Assembly: GCF_900177405.1 (NCBI RefSeq)
Contig: NZ_LT840185.1
Location: 1,479,501-1,543,500 of the forward strand
Length of the DNA stretch: 64,000 nt
Reading direction: 5' to 3'
Source: Allosphingosinicella indica
GTDB taxonomy: Bacteria; Pseudomonadota; Alphaproteobacteria; Sphingomonadales; Sphingomonadaceae
The notes beneath the pieces are model-generated. The model was not told where the DNA came from and did no database searches. It worked only from the letters and a program-made list of their open reading frames with translations. Positions 16,697 to 27,510 of this stretch are shown here, piece after piece. Every line of letters starts with the position of its first letter. The first letter of the stretch is position 1. The position numbers and the translations under genes are program-made.

Positions 16697-18073
16697 ATGA
16701 GCAGAGGCGATGGAACGGCCGCGCCGTCGGAGCATGTCGGTATCGAAGGCTTCATGGAGGGCGTGAAGCGCCGCAACCCCGGCCAGCCCGAGTTCGTGCA
16801 GGCGGTGCAGGAAGTCGCCGAGGACATCTTCGACTTTATCGAGGGCAAGGAAGAATATCACCGCTGGCAGATCCTCCGCCGCATTGCCGAGCCCGATCGT
16901 GTCGTTTCGTTCCGCGTGAGCTGGGAGGACGACGAGCACAACATCCGCGTCCAGCGCGGCTACCGCGTCCAGAACAACAATGCGATCGGACCGTATAAGG
17001 GGGGGCTGCGCTTCCACCCGTCGGTCAACGAATCGATCCTGAAGTTTCTGGCGTTCGAACAGACCTTCAAGAACGCGCTCACCGGCCTCCCCATGGGCGG
17101 CGGTAAGGGCGGCGCCAACTTCAACCCCAAGGGCAAGAGCGACGGCGAGATCATGCGCTTCTGCCAGAGCTTCATGACCGAGCTCTACCGTCACATCGGC
17201 GCCGACGTGGACGTGCCGGCGGGCGACATCGGCGTCGGCGGGCGCGAGATCGGCTACATGTTCGGCCAGTACAAGCGGATCACCAACAGCTTCGAGGGCG
17301 TGCTGACCGGCAAGGGCCTCGAATATGGCGGCTCGCTGATCCGCCCCGAGGCGACCGGCTATGGCGCCGTCTATTTCCTCGAGAATATGCTGAAGACCAA
17401 GGGCCAAGACCTGACCGGCAAGCGCGCCGTCATCTCCGGCTCGGGCAATGTCGCGACCCATGCGGCGGAAAAGATCGTCCAGCTTGGCGGCAAGGTGCTG
17501 ACGCTCTCCGACTCCGAAGGCTTCGTCTACGATCCCGACGGCTTCACGCAGGAGAAGATCGACTGGGTGAAGACGCACAAGACGCGCCGCCGCGGCCGGA
17601 TCAGCGACTATGCCAAGGAGTATAAGACCGCGACCTTCCACGCCGGCGAGCGGCCGTGGGGCGTCGAATGCGACGTCGCGCTGCCCTGCGCCACGCAGAA
17701 CGAGCTCAACGGCAAGGAAGCCGAGCTCCTCATCAAAAACGGCTGCATTGCGGTGTCGGAAGGCGCCAACATGCCGACGGATCTCGAAGGCGTGCACCTG
17801 TTTCGCAAGGCCAAGACGCTCTACGCGCCGGGAAAGGCGGCCAACGCCGGCGGCGTCGCCGTCTCGGGCCTCGAGATGAGCCAGAACAGCGCGCGGATCA
17901 GCTGGAAGGTCGACGAGCTGCAGCGGCTGCTCCGCGACATCATGGACGGCATCCACGAACGCTGCCTGGAATATGGCGAGCGCGAAAAGGGCTATGTCGA
18001 TTACGTCCGCGGCGCCAACATCGCCGGTTTCAAGAAAGTCGCCGACGCCATGCTGGCGTTCGGAGTGGTCTGA
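16697..18073 (+). CDS. gdhA: glutamate dehydrogenase (hexameric, probably NADP-dependent)
   Basis: This enzyme interconverts 2-oxoglutarate + ammonia and glutamate. The ATG at 16697 lies 6 bases after GGGAGGGG and gives 458 residues, close to the 447-450 of the family; longer starts exist in frame but lack a binding site. Visible motifs are GPYKGGLRFHPSVNESILKF, the catalytic-Lys region LPMGGGKGGANFNPKG, DVPAGDIGVGGREIG and the dinucleotide fold VISGSGNVATHAAEK. It appears monocistronic, followed by a strong stem-loop. Cofactor choice cannot be settled from sequence, but length and motifs match the small NADP type. Confidence 0.96.
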   Translation: MSRGDGTAAPSEHVGIEGFMEGVKRRNPGQPEFVQAVQEVAEDIFDFIEGKEEYHRWQILRRIAEPDRVVSFRVSWEDDEHNIRVQRGYRVQNNNAIGPYKGGLRFHPSVNESILKFLAFEQTFKNALTGLPMGGGKGGANFNPKGKSDGEIMRFCQSFMTELYRHIGADVDVPAGDIGVGGREIGYMFGQYKRITNSFEGVLTGKGLEYGGSLIRPEATGYGAVYFLENMLKTKGQDLTGKRAVISGSGNVATHAAEKIVQLGGKVLTLSDSEGFVYDPDGFTQEKIDWVKTHKTRRRGRISDYAKEYKTATFHAGERPWGVECDVALPCATQNELNGKEAELLIKNGCIAVSEGANMPTDLEGVHLFRKAKTLYAPGKAANAGGVAVSGLEMSQNSARISWKVDELQRLLRDIMDGIHERCLEYGEREKGYVDYVRGANIAGFKKVADAMLAFGVV

Positions 18074-18083
18074 AGCCCCGAGA

Positions 18084-18116
18084 CCAAGCGACGGGCGCAG
18101 CGCGCCCGTTGCTTGG
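18084..18116 (+). terminator. 15-bp stem-loop downstream of gdhA
   Basis: CCAAGCGACGGGCGC (18084-18098) pairs with GCGCCCGTTGCTTGG (18102-18116) around a 3-base loop, with a single G-T wobble. It starts 11 bases after the gdhA stop. No T-run follows, so it may stop transcription poorly or mainly protect the 3' end. Confidence 0.55.
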
Positions 18117-18210
18117 GCGAGAGAGGCGAAAGACCGGCCGGCGGGTCGTCCCCGCCGAGCCCGACCGACGGCGCGGCTTTGCCGCGACGCCCGTTCCGTA
18201 GTCACAAGCC

Positions 18211-18294
18211 GTCACCCTGAACGCGTTTCAGGGTCCATCGTGAAGACAGCCGCTACCGTCTCCGGCATGGATGCTGAAACAAGTTCAGCATGAC
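18211..18294 (+). repeat. paired-palindrome intergenic repeat, copy A
   Basis: An 84-base element: GTCACCCTGAA...TTTCAGGGTCC (first hairpin), a spacer of about 35 bases, then ATGGATGCTGAAACAAG...TTCAGCATGAC (second hairpin). Other copies are at 24554 (reverse orientation), 27415, 27826, 43373 and 47391 (shortened). The two hairpins are related but differ in the stem (CCCTGAA against TGCTGAA), like a REP pair. This copy lies between gdhA and the glycosyltransferase gene. Confidence 0.85.
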
Positions 18295-18355
18295 GGTGGA
18301 GGGAGCGCCGCGCCCCACCTTTCCAACCCCGCCGCGCCCGGCTAACCCCTCCCGC

Positions 18356-19624
18356 ATGGCCGCTCCAGCGCAGACCTCCGGCCTCGACTTCTTCCCCGCG
18401 CTGAAGCCCGCCTTCGCGCTGCTCCTCGTCTGCGCCGCCGCGCAAATCCTGTTCCTCGTCGGGCTCGGCCAGCCCAACCAGATGATGTTCGACGAAACGC
18501 ATTACGTGCCCGCGGCGCGGATGCTGTTCACGGGCGCGGCCTATGTGAACGTCGAGCATCCTTTGCTCGGCAAATGGCTCATCGGCCTCTCGATGCACCT
18601 GTTCGGCGATACGCCCTGGGGCTGGCGCGTGCTGAGCACGGTCGCAGGCACCGCCACCGTCGCCGCCATCTTCGGCATCGCGCAGGCGCTGTGGCGCGAC
18701 AGCCGGGTCAGCCTGGTCGCCGCGACGCTCGCGATCCTCAACCAATTGCTCTTCATCCAGGCGCGCATCGCGATGCTCGACGTCTATATGGGCGCCTTTC
18801 TGCTCGCCGCCCTGTGGCTGCTGCTCGATGCGCGCGAAAGGGAAGGAAGGGCGGTGCGTTGGCGGCTGGTGCTCGCCGGCATCGCCTTCGGTTGTGCGAT
18901 CGGCTGCAAATGGGCGGCGGTGCCTTATGCCGGCGCGGCGGGGCTCACCTATCTCGTCCTCCGCCTCCGCGGCCGCGGATGGGCGGGCGTGTCCGCGGCG
19001 GAGGGTGCGCTGCTGCTCGCCGTCCCCGCGCTCGCCATCTATCTCGCGACCTTCACACCCGCGTTCTTCGTCGGCGCCAATCCGCTCGCCCCGCGCGATC
19101 TTCTCGTCCACCAGATGGAACTGCTCCGCCTCCAGACGCAGCAGCTTTCGCCGCATCCCTATGAGAGCCAGTGGTGGAGCTGGCCCGTCATCGGCCGGCC
19201 GATCTGGTATCTCTACGAGCGGGTGGAGGGGGTGATGCGCGGCGTGCTCTTCATCGGCAATCCGGCGATCATGTGGGGCGGCCTCGTTGCCGCCGTCGCC
19301 TGCCTCTGGACGGGCCTCCGCCGCCACGACGGCGCGCTGTTGCTGGTCGCGGGGCTGTTCCTCTTCTCGTGGCTGGTGTTCGCGGTGATCCCCAAGAAGA
19401 TCGGCTTCTATTATTATTATTATATGCCGGCGCTGTTCCTGTGCCTGGCGCTGGCGGGCGCGCTGCACCGCCTCTGCACCGGCCGCTGGACGAACTGGCT
19501 ACCGCCGGTCTTCCTCGGCGTCGCCGCCGCGCTCTTCTATTATTTCTACCCCGTCCTCGCCGCCCGCCCGCTTGCCGACGAAGGCGCCTTTGCCCACTGG
19601 ACCTGGCTCGAGAGCTGGAAGTGA
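18356..19624 (+). CDS. GT39/PMT-family membrane mannosyltransferase
   Basis: The ATG at 18356 gives 422 residues; an earlier in-frame ATG at 18290 lies inside the palindromic repeat and is unlikely. The protein is highly hydrophobic, with about nine or ten membrane segments. Near the N-terminus it has the PMT-type catalytic DE motif (FDETHYVPAARMLF) and HPLLGKWLIG, followed by GCKWAAVPYAG. This is the pattern of polyprenyl-phosphate-mannose protein mannosyltransferases. The convergent neighbour encodes a GT2-GtrA fusion, the type of enzyme that makes and flips the polyprenyl-sugar donor. Protein O-glycosylation is the best guess; lipid or glycan transfer is also possible. Confidence 0.87.
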   Translation: MAAPAQTSGLDFFPALKPAFALLLVCAAAQILFLVGLGQPNQMMFDETHYVPAARMLFTGAAYVNVEHPLLGKWLIGLSMHLFGDTPWGWRVLSTVAGTATVAAIFGIAQALWRDSRVSLVAATLAILNQLLFIQARIAMLDVYMGAFLLAALWLLLDAREREGRAVRWRLVLAGIAFGCAIGCKWAAVPYAGAAGLTYLVLRLRGRGWAGVSAAEGALLLAVPALAIYLATFTPAFFVGANPLAPRDLLVHQMELLRLQTQQLSPHPYESQWWSWPVIGRPIWYLYERVEGVMRGVLFIGNPAIMWGGLVAAVACLWTGLRRHDGALLLVAGLFLFSWLVFAVIPKKIGFYYYYYMPALFLCLALAGALHRLCTGRWTNWLPPVFLGVAAALFYYFYPVLAARPLADEGAFAHWTWLESWK

Positions 19625-19631
19625 GGCGGCC

Positions 19632-20759
19632 CTAGAAGCGGCTCCAGGTGAAGCGGCTCGACAGCGCGAAATTCCACACCGCGCCGACCGCGATGCCGGC
19701 GAGCGCGGAGAGCGTCCAGAGCGCGTGGCGCGTCTCGAACAGCCAGGTCGCGACGCCGACATTGGCGAGCGCGCCGACGCTGCACACGACGCAGAAGGAG
19801 AGCCAGCCCTTGAGCAGTTGCTTGGGCCCGCGGAGCTGCCGGTCGCGATAGGTGAGGCTGTTGTTGAGCGCGAAGTTGAAGGTCATCGCGCCCAGCGTCG
19901 CCACTGCCTGCGCCGCCGCGAAGCTGGTGTTCGCGCCCTGGAACATCGCGGTGAGGAAGGCAAAGTGGACCGCGACGCCCAGCGCGCCGATCGCCGAGAA
20001 CAAGGCAAAGCGCGCGGGAACGATCCGGCCGAACGCCTTGTCGTAGAGCATCACCAGATATTCGAAGGCGATCGCGCGATCGAGCTTGCTGGCGCCCGCG
20101 CCGCGGCTTCTAAAGGCATAAGGTAGCTCGACGAACTTCAGTGGCCGCCGCGCCGAGGTGAAGATGTCGAGCAGGATCTTGAAGCCGATCGCGCTGAGGC
20201 GCGGCAGCACTTCGCGGATGGTCTCGATGCGCGCCATGAAGAAGCCGCTCATCGGATCCTTGAGGTCCGCGCCGATCGCGCCGCGGCTGAGGCGTGTGGC
20301 GAGCCGCGACTGCGCCGCGCGCTTGTCCGACAGGCCGGCATCGCTGCCCCCGGCAACGAAGCGCGATCCGATCGCGAGATCGAGCGCCGGATCGGCCTCC
20401 ATCGCCGCGAGCATCCGTGGCAGCAGCGCCTCGTCGTGCTGGAGATCGCCGTCGATCACCGCGACGAGCGGCGCGGCGGTCGCCAGCATCCCCTCAATCA
20501 CCGCCGAGGCGAGCCCGCGCCGCCCGACGCGCTCGATCACCCGGATGCGCCGGTCGGTCCGCGCCAGTGCGCGCGCCGCATCGGCGGTGCCGTCGGGGCT
20601 GTTGTCGTCGACGAAGATCGCTTCCCAGGCGACGCCCTCAAGCACCGCCGCGAGCCGCGCGGCCAGCTCGGCGATATTGGCCGATTCCTGGAAGACGGGG
20701 ATGATGATGGCGAGCGCGATCGGCCCGTCCGCCGCAGCCCTCGTCTCATCCTCGCGCAT
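19632..20759 (-). CDS. dolichyl-phosphate-mannose synthase-like GT2 fused to GtrA domain
   Basis: Residues about 15-235 form a GT2 glycosyltransferase with the DPM1-type pattern: IIIPVFQESANI, VDDNSPDGTADAAR, the metal-binding IDGDLQHDE and KDPMSGFFMARIE. The C-terminal 130 residues carry four membrane helices of the GtrA family (RFALFSAIGALGVAVHF, then FNFALNNSLTYRDR and WNFALSSRFTW). GtrA domains are thought to flip polyprenyl-phosphate sugars. Start 20759 (MREDETRA) was chosen; an ATG three codons upstream is possible. It ends 7 bases from the converging PMT-like gene, which likely uses its product. Confidence 0.9.
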   Translation of the reverse strand: MREDETRAAADGPIALAIIIPVFQESANIAELAARLAAVLEGVAWEAIFVDDNSPDGTADAARALARTDRRIRVIERVGRRGLASAVIEGMLATAAPLVAVIDGDLQHDEALLPRMLAAMEADPALDLAIGSRFVAGGSDAGLSDKRAAQSRLATRLSRGAIGADLKDPMSGFFMARIETIREVLPRLSAIGFKILLDIFTSARRPLKFVELPYAFRSRGAGASKLDRAIAFEYLVMLYDKAFGRIVPARFALFSAIGALGVAVHFAFLTAMFQGANTSFAAAQAVATLGAMTFNFALNNSLTYRDRQLRGPKQLLKGWLSFCVVCSVGALANVGVATWLFETRHALWTLSALAGIAVGAVWNFALSSRFTWSRF

Positions 20760-20842
20760 GTCGATCATCGCTGGCGGACTAGCGGCTTTCCGTGACAGGT
20801 AGAAGAGGGCGGCGCGCGCGTCCCCAGCGGCTGCCGACTCGC

Positions 20843-20871
20843 TTGACTCGGGCCGGGGCCATCCCTATTTG
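20843..20871 (+). promoter_or_regulatory. candidate promoter of the alpha operon (rpsM-rpsK-rpoA)
   Basis: TTGACT (20843-20848) and TATTTG (20866-20871) are spaced by 17 bases. The -35 is one mismatch from TTGACA, while the -10 is weak. It lies about 150 bases before rpsM, on the correct strand, in a region where a new promoter is needed because the operon is detached from spc. The leader of about 140 bases could hold an S4-type control site, not recognised here. Confidence 0.4.
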
Positions 20872-21019
20872 CGTCTCATCCCGAAACCGGAAATTCCGGC
20901 GGCGCATTCCGTGCGCGCGCCGCTTTCGTCCGTTCAAGGGCTGCCCGATTCGCCGGGCCATCGAAGCGCTGAGATAGGGCGGGACGCCATCCGCCCTGTG
21001 GAGCAGGAGAAAAAGTCAC

Positions 21020-21388
21020 ATGGCACGTATCGCGGGTGTCAACATCCCGACCAACAAGCGCGTAGTGATCGCGCTGACCTACATTCACGGCATCGGCCGC
21101 ACCAAGGCCGTGGAAATCGCCAACAAGCTCGGCATCGCGCCGGAGCGCCGCGTGCAGGACCTTTCGGATCAGGAAGTGCTCCAGATCCGCGAGACGATCG
21201 ACGCCGATCATACGGTCGAGGGCGATCTTCGTCGCGAGACCGCGATGAACATCAAGCGGCTGATGGATCTCGCCTGCTATCGCGGCCTTCGCCATCGCAA
21301 GGGCCTTCCGGTCCGCGGCCAGCGCACGCACACAAACGCGCGCACCCGCAAGGGCAAGGCCAAGCCGATCGCCGGCAAGAAGAAGTAA
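21020..21388 (+). CDS. rpsM: 30S ribosomal protein S13
   Basis: S13 is in the 30S head and contacts the P-site tRNA and L5. The 122-residue protein starts [21 protein letters not shown] and ends [25 protein letters not shown] (quoted in part), the S13 hallmark. GCAGGAGA precedes the ATG. It opens a detached alpha operon; usually the gene follows adk directly in this class. Confidence 0.98.
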   Translation: MARIAGVNIPTNKRVVIALTYIHGIGRTKAVEIANKLGIAPERRVQDLSDQEVLQIRETIDADHTVEGDLRRETAMNIKRLMDLACYRGLRHRKGLPVRGQRTHTNARTRKGKAKPIAGKKK

Positions 21389-21468
21389 GTCCGCAGGGGC
21401 TGATTTCTCCGCCGGCGCGTCTCAGACTGCACCGGCGTCACGCAAGACTTTAGGTTAGGTCAGAAGAA

Positions 21469-21858
21469 ATGGCACAAGCACCGCAGCGCCTTCGCCGTCG
21501 CGAGCGCAAGAATATCTCCGCCGGCGTCGCGCACGTGAACGCGACGTTCAACAACACGATGATCACCATCACCGACGCGCAGGGCAACGCCATCGCCTGG
21601 TCGTCCGCGGGCATGATGGGCTTCAAGGGCAGCCGCAAGTCGACGCCTTATGCCGCCCAGGTCGCCGCCGAGGATGCCGGCAAGAAGGCCGCCGATCACG
21701 GCGTTCGCACCCTCGAGGTCGAGGTCAAGGGTCCGGGTTCGGGCCGCGAGTCGGCGCTCCGTGCGCTGCAGGCGGTCGGCTTCCAGATCACCTCGATCCG
21801 CGACGTGACGCCGATCCCGCACAACGGCGTCCGCCCGTCCAAGCGTCGCCGCGTCTGA
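21469..21858 (+). CDS. rpsK: 30S ribosomal protein S11
   Basis: S11 shapes the platform of the 30S subunit. The 129-residue protein has [40 protein letters not shown] and the C-terminal [16 protein letters not shown]. It lies 80 bases after rpsM and 98 bases before rpoA, somewhat wider gaps than in the spc block. Confidence 0.98.
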   Translation: MAQAPQRLRRRERKNISAGVAHVNATFNNTMITITDAQGNAIAWSSAGMMGFKGSRKSTPYAAQVAAEDAGKKAADHGVRTLEVEVKGPGSGRESALRALQAVGFQITSIRDVTPIPHNGVRPSKRRRV

Positions 21859-21956
21859 GGACGGCTTGAGGGCCGCGGTTCGCCGCGGCTCCGCCCTCCT
21901 CGCTTACGAAGTCCAAAAGGCGGGGACCGCCCCCCGCCCGAGCCCAAGGGAAGACC

Positions 21957-23021
21957 ATGGCCGTCAACGCAAAGAACTGGCAGGAAATGAAGAAGCCCAA
22001 CGCGCTCGAGAAGAAGGCCGGAGGCGACAGCCGCCGCAAGGCGACCTTCGTCGCCGAGCCGCTGGAGCGCGGCTTCGGCCTGACGCTCGGCAACTCGCTG
22101 CGCCGCGTGCTTCTCTCGTCGCTGCAGGGCGCCGCCGTCACCGCGATCAAGATCGAAGGCGTGCTGCACGAATTCTCGAGCCTCGCGGGTGTCCGCGAGG
22201 ACGTCACCGACATCGTCCTCAACGTGAAGCAGGTCGCGCTCAAGATGGAAGGCGAGGGCTCCAAGCGCCTCCAGCTTTCCGCCACCGGCCCCGGTGAAGT
22301 CACCGCCGGCCAGATCGCGACGAGCGGCGACATCGAGGTGATGAACCCCGATCTCGTGCTCTGCCATCTCGACGACGGCGCGACGCTCAACATGGAGCTC
22401 ACCGCGGAAGTCGGCAAAGGCTATGTGCCCGCCGCCGCCAACCGCCCGGTCGATGCGCCGATCGGCCTGATCCCGGTCGACGCGCTCTACTCGCCGGTCC
22501 GCCAGGTCAGCTACAAGGTCGAGAACACCCGCGTCGGGCAGGAGCTCGATTACGACAAGCTGACGCTGACCGTCGAGACCGACGGCACGGTCACGCCGGA
22601 CGACGCGATCGCTTATGCGGCGCGCATCCTGCAGGACCAGCTCCAGCTCTTCGTCCACTTCGACGAGGGCATCGCCCATGCCGTCCCGACCACCGCGGGC
22701 CTCGCGGCGACCGGCACCATGGACACGGAGGCCGACGCCAACCAGCTCAACCGCTATCTCTTGAAGAAGGTGGACGAGCTGGAGCTTTCGGTGCGTTCGG
22801 CCAACTGCCTCAAGAACGACAACATCATCTACATCGGCGATCTCGTCCAGAAGACCGAAGCCGAGATGCTGCGCACGCCGAACTTCGGCCGCAAGAGCCT
22901 CAACGAGATCAAGGAAGTCCTCTCGTCGATGGGCCTGCGCCTCGGCATGGACATCCCCGGCTGGCCGCCCGAGAATATCGAGGAAATGGCCAAGAAGCTG
23001 GAACAGGAACTGATGGGCTGA
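21957..23021 (+). CDS. rpoA: DNA-directed RNA polymerase alpha subunit
   Basis: The alpha subunit starts polymerase assembly and contacts UP elements and activators. The 354-residue protein has the N-terminal assembly domain ([20 protein letters not shown], then [21 protein letters not shown] split) and a C-terminal domain ([17 protein letters not shown], then [18 protein letters not shown]). It has a normal length for the class, about 25 residues longer than E. coli. rplQ, which normally follows, is absent; a terminator-like stem-loop comes 25 bases downstream. Confidence 0.99.
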   Translation: MAVNAKNWQEMKKPNALEKKAGGDSRRKATFVAEPLERGFGLTLGNSLRRVLLSSLQGAAVTAIKIEGVLHEFSSLAGVREDVTDIVLNVKQVALKMEGEGSKRLQLSATGPGEVTAGQIATSGDIEVMNPDLVLCHLDDGATLNMELTAEVGKGYVPAAANRPVDAPIGLIPVDALYSPVRQVSYKVENTRVGQELDYDKLTLTVETDGTVTPDDAIAYAARILQDQLQLFVHFDEGIAHAVPTTAGLAATGTMDTEADANQLNRYLLKKVDELELSVRSANCLKNDNIIYIGDLVQKTEAEMLRTPNFGRKSLNEIKEVLSSMGLRLGMDIPGWPPENIEEMAKKLEQELMG

Positions 23022-23045
23022 GGCCCGCCTGTCACATTGGAATGA

Positions 23046-23079
23046 AGAAGGGCCGCTCCCGCGAGGGGGCGGCCCTTCT
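23046..23079 (+). terminator. terminator-like stem-loop after rpoA
   Basis: AGAAGGGCCGC (23046-23056) pairs perfectly with GCGGCCCTTCT (23069-23079) around a 12-base loop, followed by GCTTTG. It closes the alpha operon where rplQ would be expected. Confidence 0.7.
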
Positions 23080-23082
23080 GCT

Positions 23083-23595
23083 TTGAACCGCATATGTGCC
23101 AAGCTGCGGAATGGTCGATACCACTGCCCTCTTCATCCTGGCGATGCTGCCGAAGAAGACGGCAAGTTCGACGTCGCGCGCCAAATGTTCGAGCGCGGCG
23201 CAGCGCTGGGCGACGACTATTGCATGAGCCGCCTGGCGCATATGTTCGACGTCGGCACGGGCGTGCCGGTCGATAAGGACAGAGCGATGCGCCTCTATCG
23301 GCGCGCCTGGCGGATCGGCCGAAACATTGCGGCGGGCAACAACATCGCCATCCTCTATCGGGAACGCGGCAACCTCCGCGCGATGTTCCAGTGGTTCACT
23401 CGCGTCGCCGAAACGGGCGATGGGAGCGCGCAGCTCGATATCGCGAAATGCTATCTGGACGGCACCGGGGTGCGCGCGGATCGCCAGATGGCGCTGCGAT
23501 CTTTAACGGCGGCGGTCCGTTCCGATTATATTTCGGAATATGAGCGGGAGGAAGCGCAGGCGCTGCTCGCTACGCTTAGTTTGAAAGCTGTTTGA
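23083..23595 (+). CDS. Sel1-like repeat protein
   Basis: The frame gives up to 170 residues from a TTG at 23083. Sel1/TPR-like repeats are seen from about residue 25: [48 protein letters not shown] (in part), then [20 protein letters not shown] and [15 protein letters not shown]. No signal peptide or catalytic motif is present; such proteins usually act as scaffolds. The true start is uncertain because the first 20 codons (with Cys and His) do not look like the repeat and the TTG lies right after the rpoA terminator. The gene may be 5'-truncated relative to its relatives. Confidence 0.7.
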   Translation: MNRICAKLRNGRYHCPLHPGDAAEEDGKFDVARQMFERGAALGDDYCMSRLAHMFDVGTGVPVDKDRAMRLYRRAWRIGRNIAAGNNIAILYRERGNLRAMFQWFTRVAETGDGSAQLDIAKCYLDGTGVRADRQMALRSLTAAVRSDYISEYEREEAQALLATLSLKAV

Positions 23596-23617
23596 AGCCC
23601 TCGCACTCGCGCTAGCG

Positions 23618-23691
23618 TGGAGCGGGTGAAGGGAATCGAACCCTCGTCGTAAGCTTGGGAAGCTTCTGCTCTACCATTGAGCTACACCCGC
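23618..23691 (-). tRNA. tRNA-Gly (CCC)
   Basis: Read on the minus strand, the acceptor arms GCGGGTG/CACCCGC pair, the D-arm is GCTC...GAGC, the T-loop is TTCGATT, and the 3' CCA is encoded. The anticodon loop TTCCCAA gives anticodon CCC, glycine. The anticodon stem has one mismatch at its outer pair (G-A). Confidence 0.95.
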
Positions 23692-23802
23692 GTTCCGGCA
23701 TCAATTAGGGCGCGCCGCCGGGGTTGTCGAGATGGCCGTCATGCGCTTTGTGGGCAGGCAAATCGAACCTTTGCCGCCCGGCCGGCGTTCAGGACAGCGG
23801 AC

Positions 23803-24534
23803 ATGACACGCATCTTCCACGTTTCCGATCTCCATTTCGGCAAGGCCGACCATGCCGCGCTCGACTGGTTCGCAGCGACGGTGGAGGCGGAGCGGCCCAA
23901 TGCGGTGGTCTGCACCGGTGATCTCACGATGCGGGCGCGCTCGGCCGAGTTCGAAGCGGCGGCGAAGTGGCTGGAGGCGCTGCCGGTGCCGGTCTCGGTG
24001 GAACCAGGCAACCACGATCTTCCCTATTTCAACCCGTTCGAGCGGTTCGTTCGGCCCTATCGCCGCTTCGGCCGCGTCCAGAAGCTGGTCGAGCGGCCCC
24101 TGGATTTGAAGGGCGTGTCGATCGTCCCGCTGCGCACCACCGCGCGCGCGCAATGGCGGCACAATTGGTCGTGGGGCGTGGTCAACAAGGACAGCTTGCG
24201 CAAAGCCGTCGAACTGCTCGCCAGCGCCGATCCCGATCACATCTGCATCGTCGCCGCGCATCATCCGCTGGTCGACAAGCAGGGGCTGGAATCGAGCGGA
24301 CGCACGCTGCGCGGGCGCGCGGCGCTCAAGATCTTGGCGGAAGCGGGGGCGCATGCAGTGATCTCGGGCCATGTCCACGATCCGTTCGATATCGCGCATG
24401 CGATCGGCGATCGCCAGATCCGCATGATCGGCGCGGGTACGCTTTCCGAACGCACGCGATCTACGCGGCCCTCGTTCAACGAACTGGTCGCCGAGGGCGG
24501 CCGGCTGGAGCTGAAACTCAGGGTTATGGACTGA
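23803..24534 (+). CDS. metallophosphoesterase (calcineurin-like)
   Basis: The ATG at 23803 gives 243 residues starting MTRIFHVSDLHFGKADH; the frame is open upstream across the tRNA but has no coding character there. The metal-binding set of the family is complete: DLHFG (residues 9-13), CTGDL (about 39), EPGNHDLP (about 70), HHP (about 157) and SGHVHDP (about 194). It has no signal peptide, so it is cytoplasmic. Substrate is unknown; cyclic-nucleotide phosphodiesterases of the CpdA type share this layout. Confidence 0.92.
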   Translation: MTRIFHVSDLHFGKADHAALDWFAATVEAERPNAVVCTGDLTMRARSAEFEAAAKWLEALPVPVSVEPGNHDLPYFNPFERFVRPYRRFGRVQKLVERPLDLKGVSIVPLRTTARAQWRHNWSWGVVNKDSLRKAVELLASADPDHICIVAAHHPLVDKQGLESSGRTLRGRAALKILAEAGAHAVISGHVHDPFDIAHAIGDRQIRMIGAGTLSERTRSTRPSFNELVAEGGRLELKLRVMD

Positions 24535-24553
24535 GGGGCCACCTCGAACCGCC

Positions 24554-24637
24554 GTCATGCTGAACTTGTTTCAGCATCCCTCTCGATGAAAGTCGCGACC
24601 GTCTCCGGCATGGACCCTGAAACAAGTTCAGGGTGAC
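24554..24637 (-). repeat. paired-palindrome intergenic repeat, copy B (reverse)
   Basis: The same 84-base element as at 18211, but inverted: GTCATGCTGAACTTG... comes first and ...CAAGTTCAGGGTGAC last. It lies between the phosphoesterase gene and clpB, in a 228-base gap that also holds the inverted repeat at 24691. Confidence 0.85.
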
Positions 24638-24690
24638 GATGGCGGTTATGGCTGCGGCTTGTGGTGACGGGTTGAACGCCAATGCCGCTG

Positions 24691-24760
24691 TTCCCCGGCG
24701 AAAGCCGGGGCCCAGTCTGTGTCGGACGGCGGCCATTGGGCCCCGGCTTTCGCCGGGGAA
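24691..24760. repeat. perfect 24-bp inverted repeat of GNRA-loop hairpins next to clpB
   Basis: The 24 bases at 24691-24714 are the exact reverse complement of 24737-24760, with 22 bases between. Each half is itself a hairpin (CCCCGGC/GCCGGGG closing a GAAA or TTTC loop), so this is a REP-type pair. It ends 2 bases beyond the clpB stop codon and may act as its 3' stem-loop. Confidence 0.85.
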
Positions 24761-24762
24761 CA

Positions 24763-27342
<2,580 letters not shown>

Positions 27343-27370
27343 GACAGCCCCTCAATTGCCGTTCGAGCGG

Positions 27371-27398
27371 ATATGGTGTTGCCCGAAAACAACACAAG
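27371..27398 (-). promoter_or_regulatory. candidate sigma-32 (RpoH) promoter of clpB
   Basis: On the minus strand CTTGTG (27398-27393) is followed after 14 bases by CACCATAT (27378-27371). This closely matches the heat-shock consensus CTTGAA-N11-16-CCCCATNT (5/6 and 7/8). It leaves a leader of about 20 bases before the clpB ATG at 27342, with GAGGGG as ribosome binding site. A GTGTTG/CAACAC dyad lies within it. Confidence 0.55.
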
Positions 27399-27414
27399 AT
27401 GGAGCCCCACTGCC

Positions 27415-27498
27415 GTCACCCTGAACTTGTTTCAGGGTCCATGTTGGAGACGGTCGCGATTGTCACCGGAATGGATGCTGAAACAAGTTCAGCATGAC
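27415..27498 (+). repeat. paired-palindrome intergenic repeat, copy C
   Basis: The same 84-base element as copy A, in the same orientation. Together with copy D (27826-27909), it flanks the small broken GIY-YIG gene as a direct repeat. Confidence 0.87.
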
Positions 27499-27510
27499 GG
27501 TTAGGAACAA

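Noticed and set aside
24691-24760. Inverted repeat as terminal repeats of an insertion sequence
   Set aside because: Only 22 bases lie between the arms and no transposase is near; a hairpin-pair repeat fits better.
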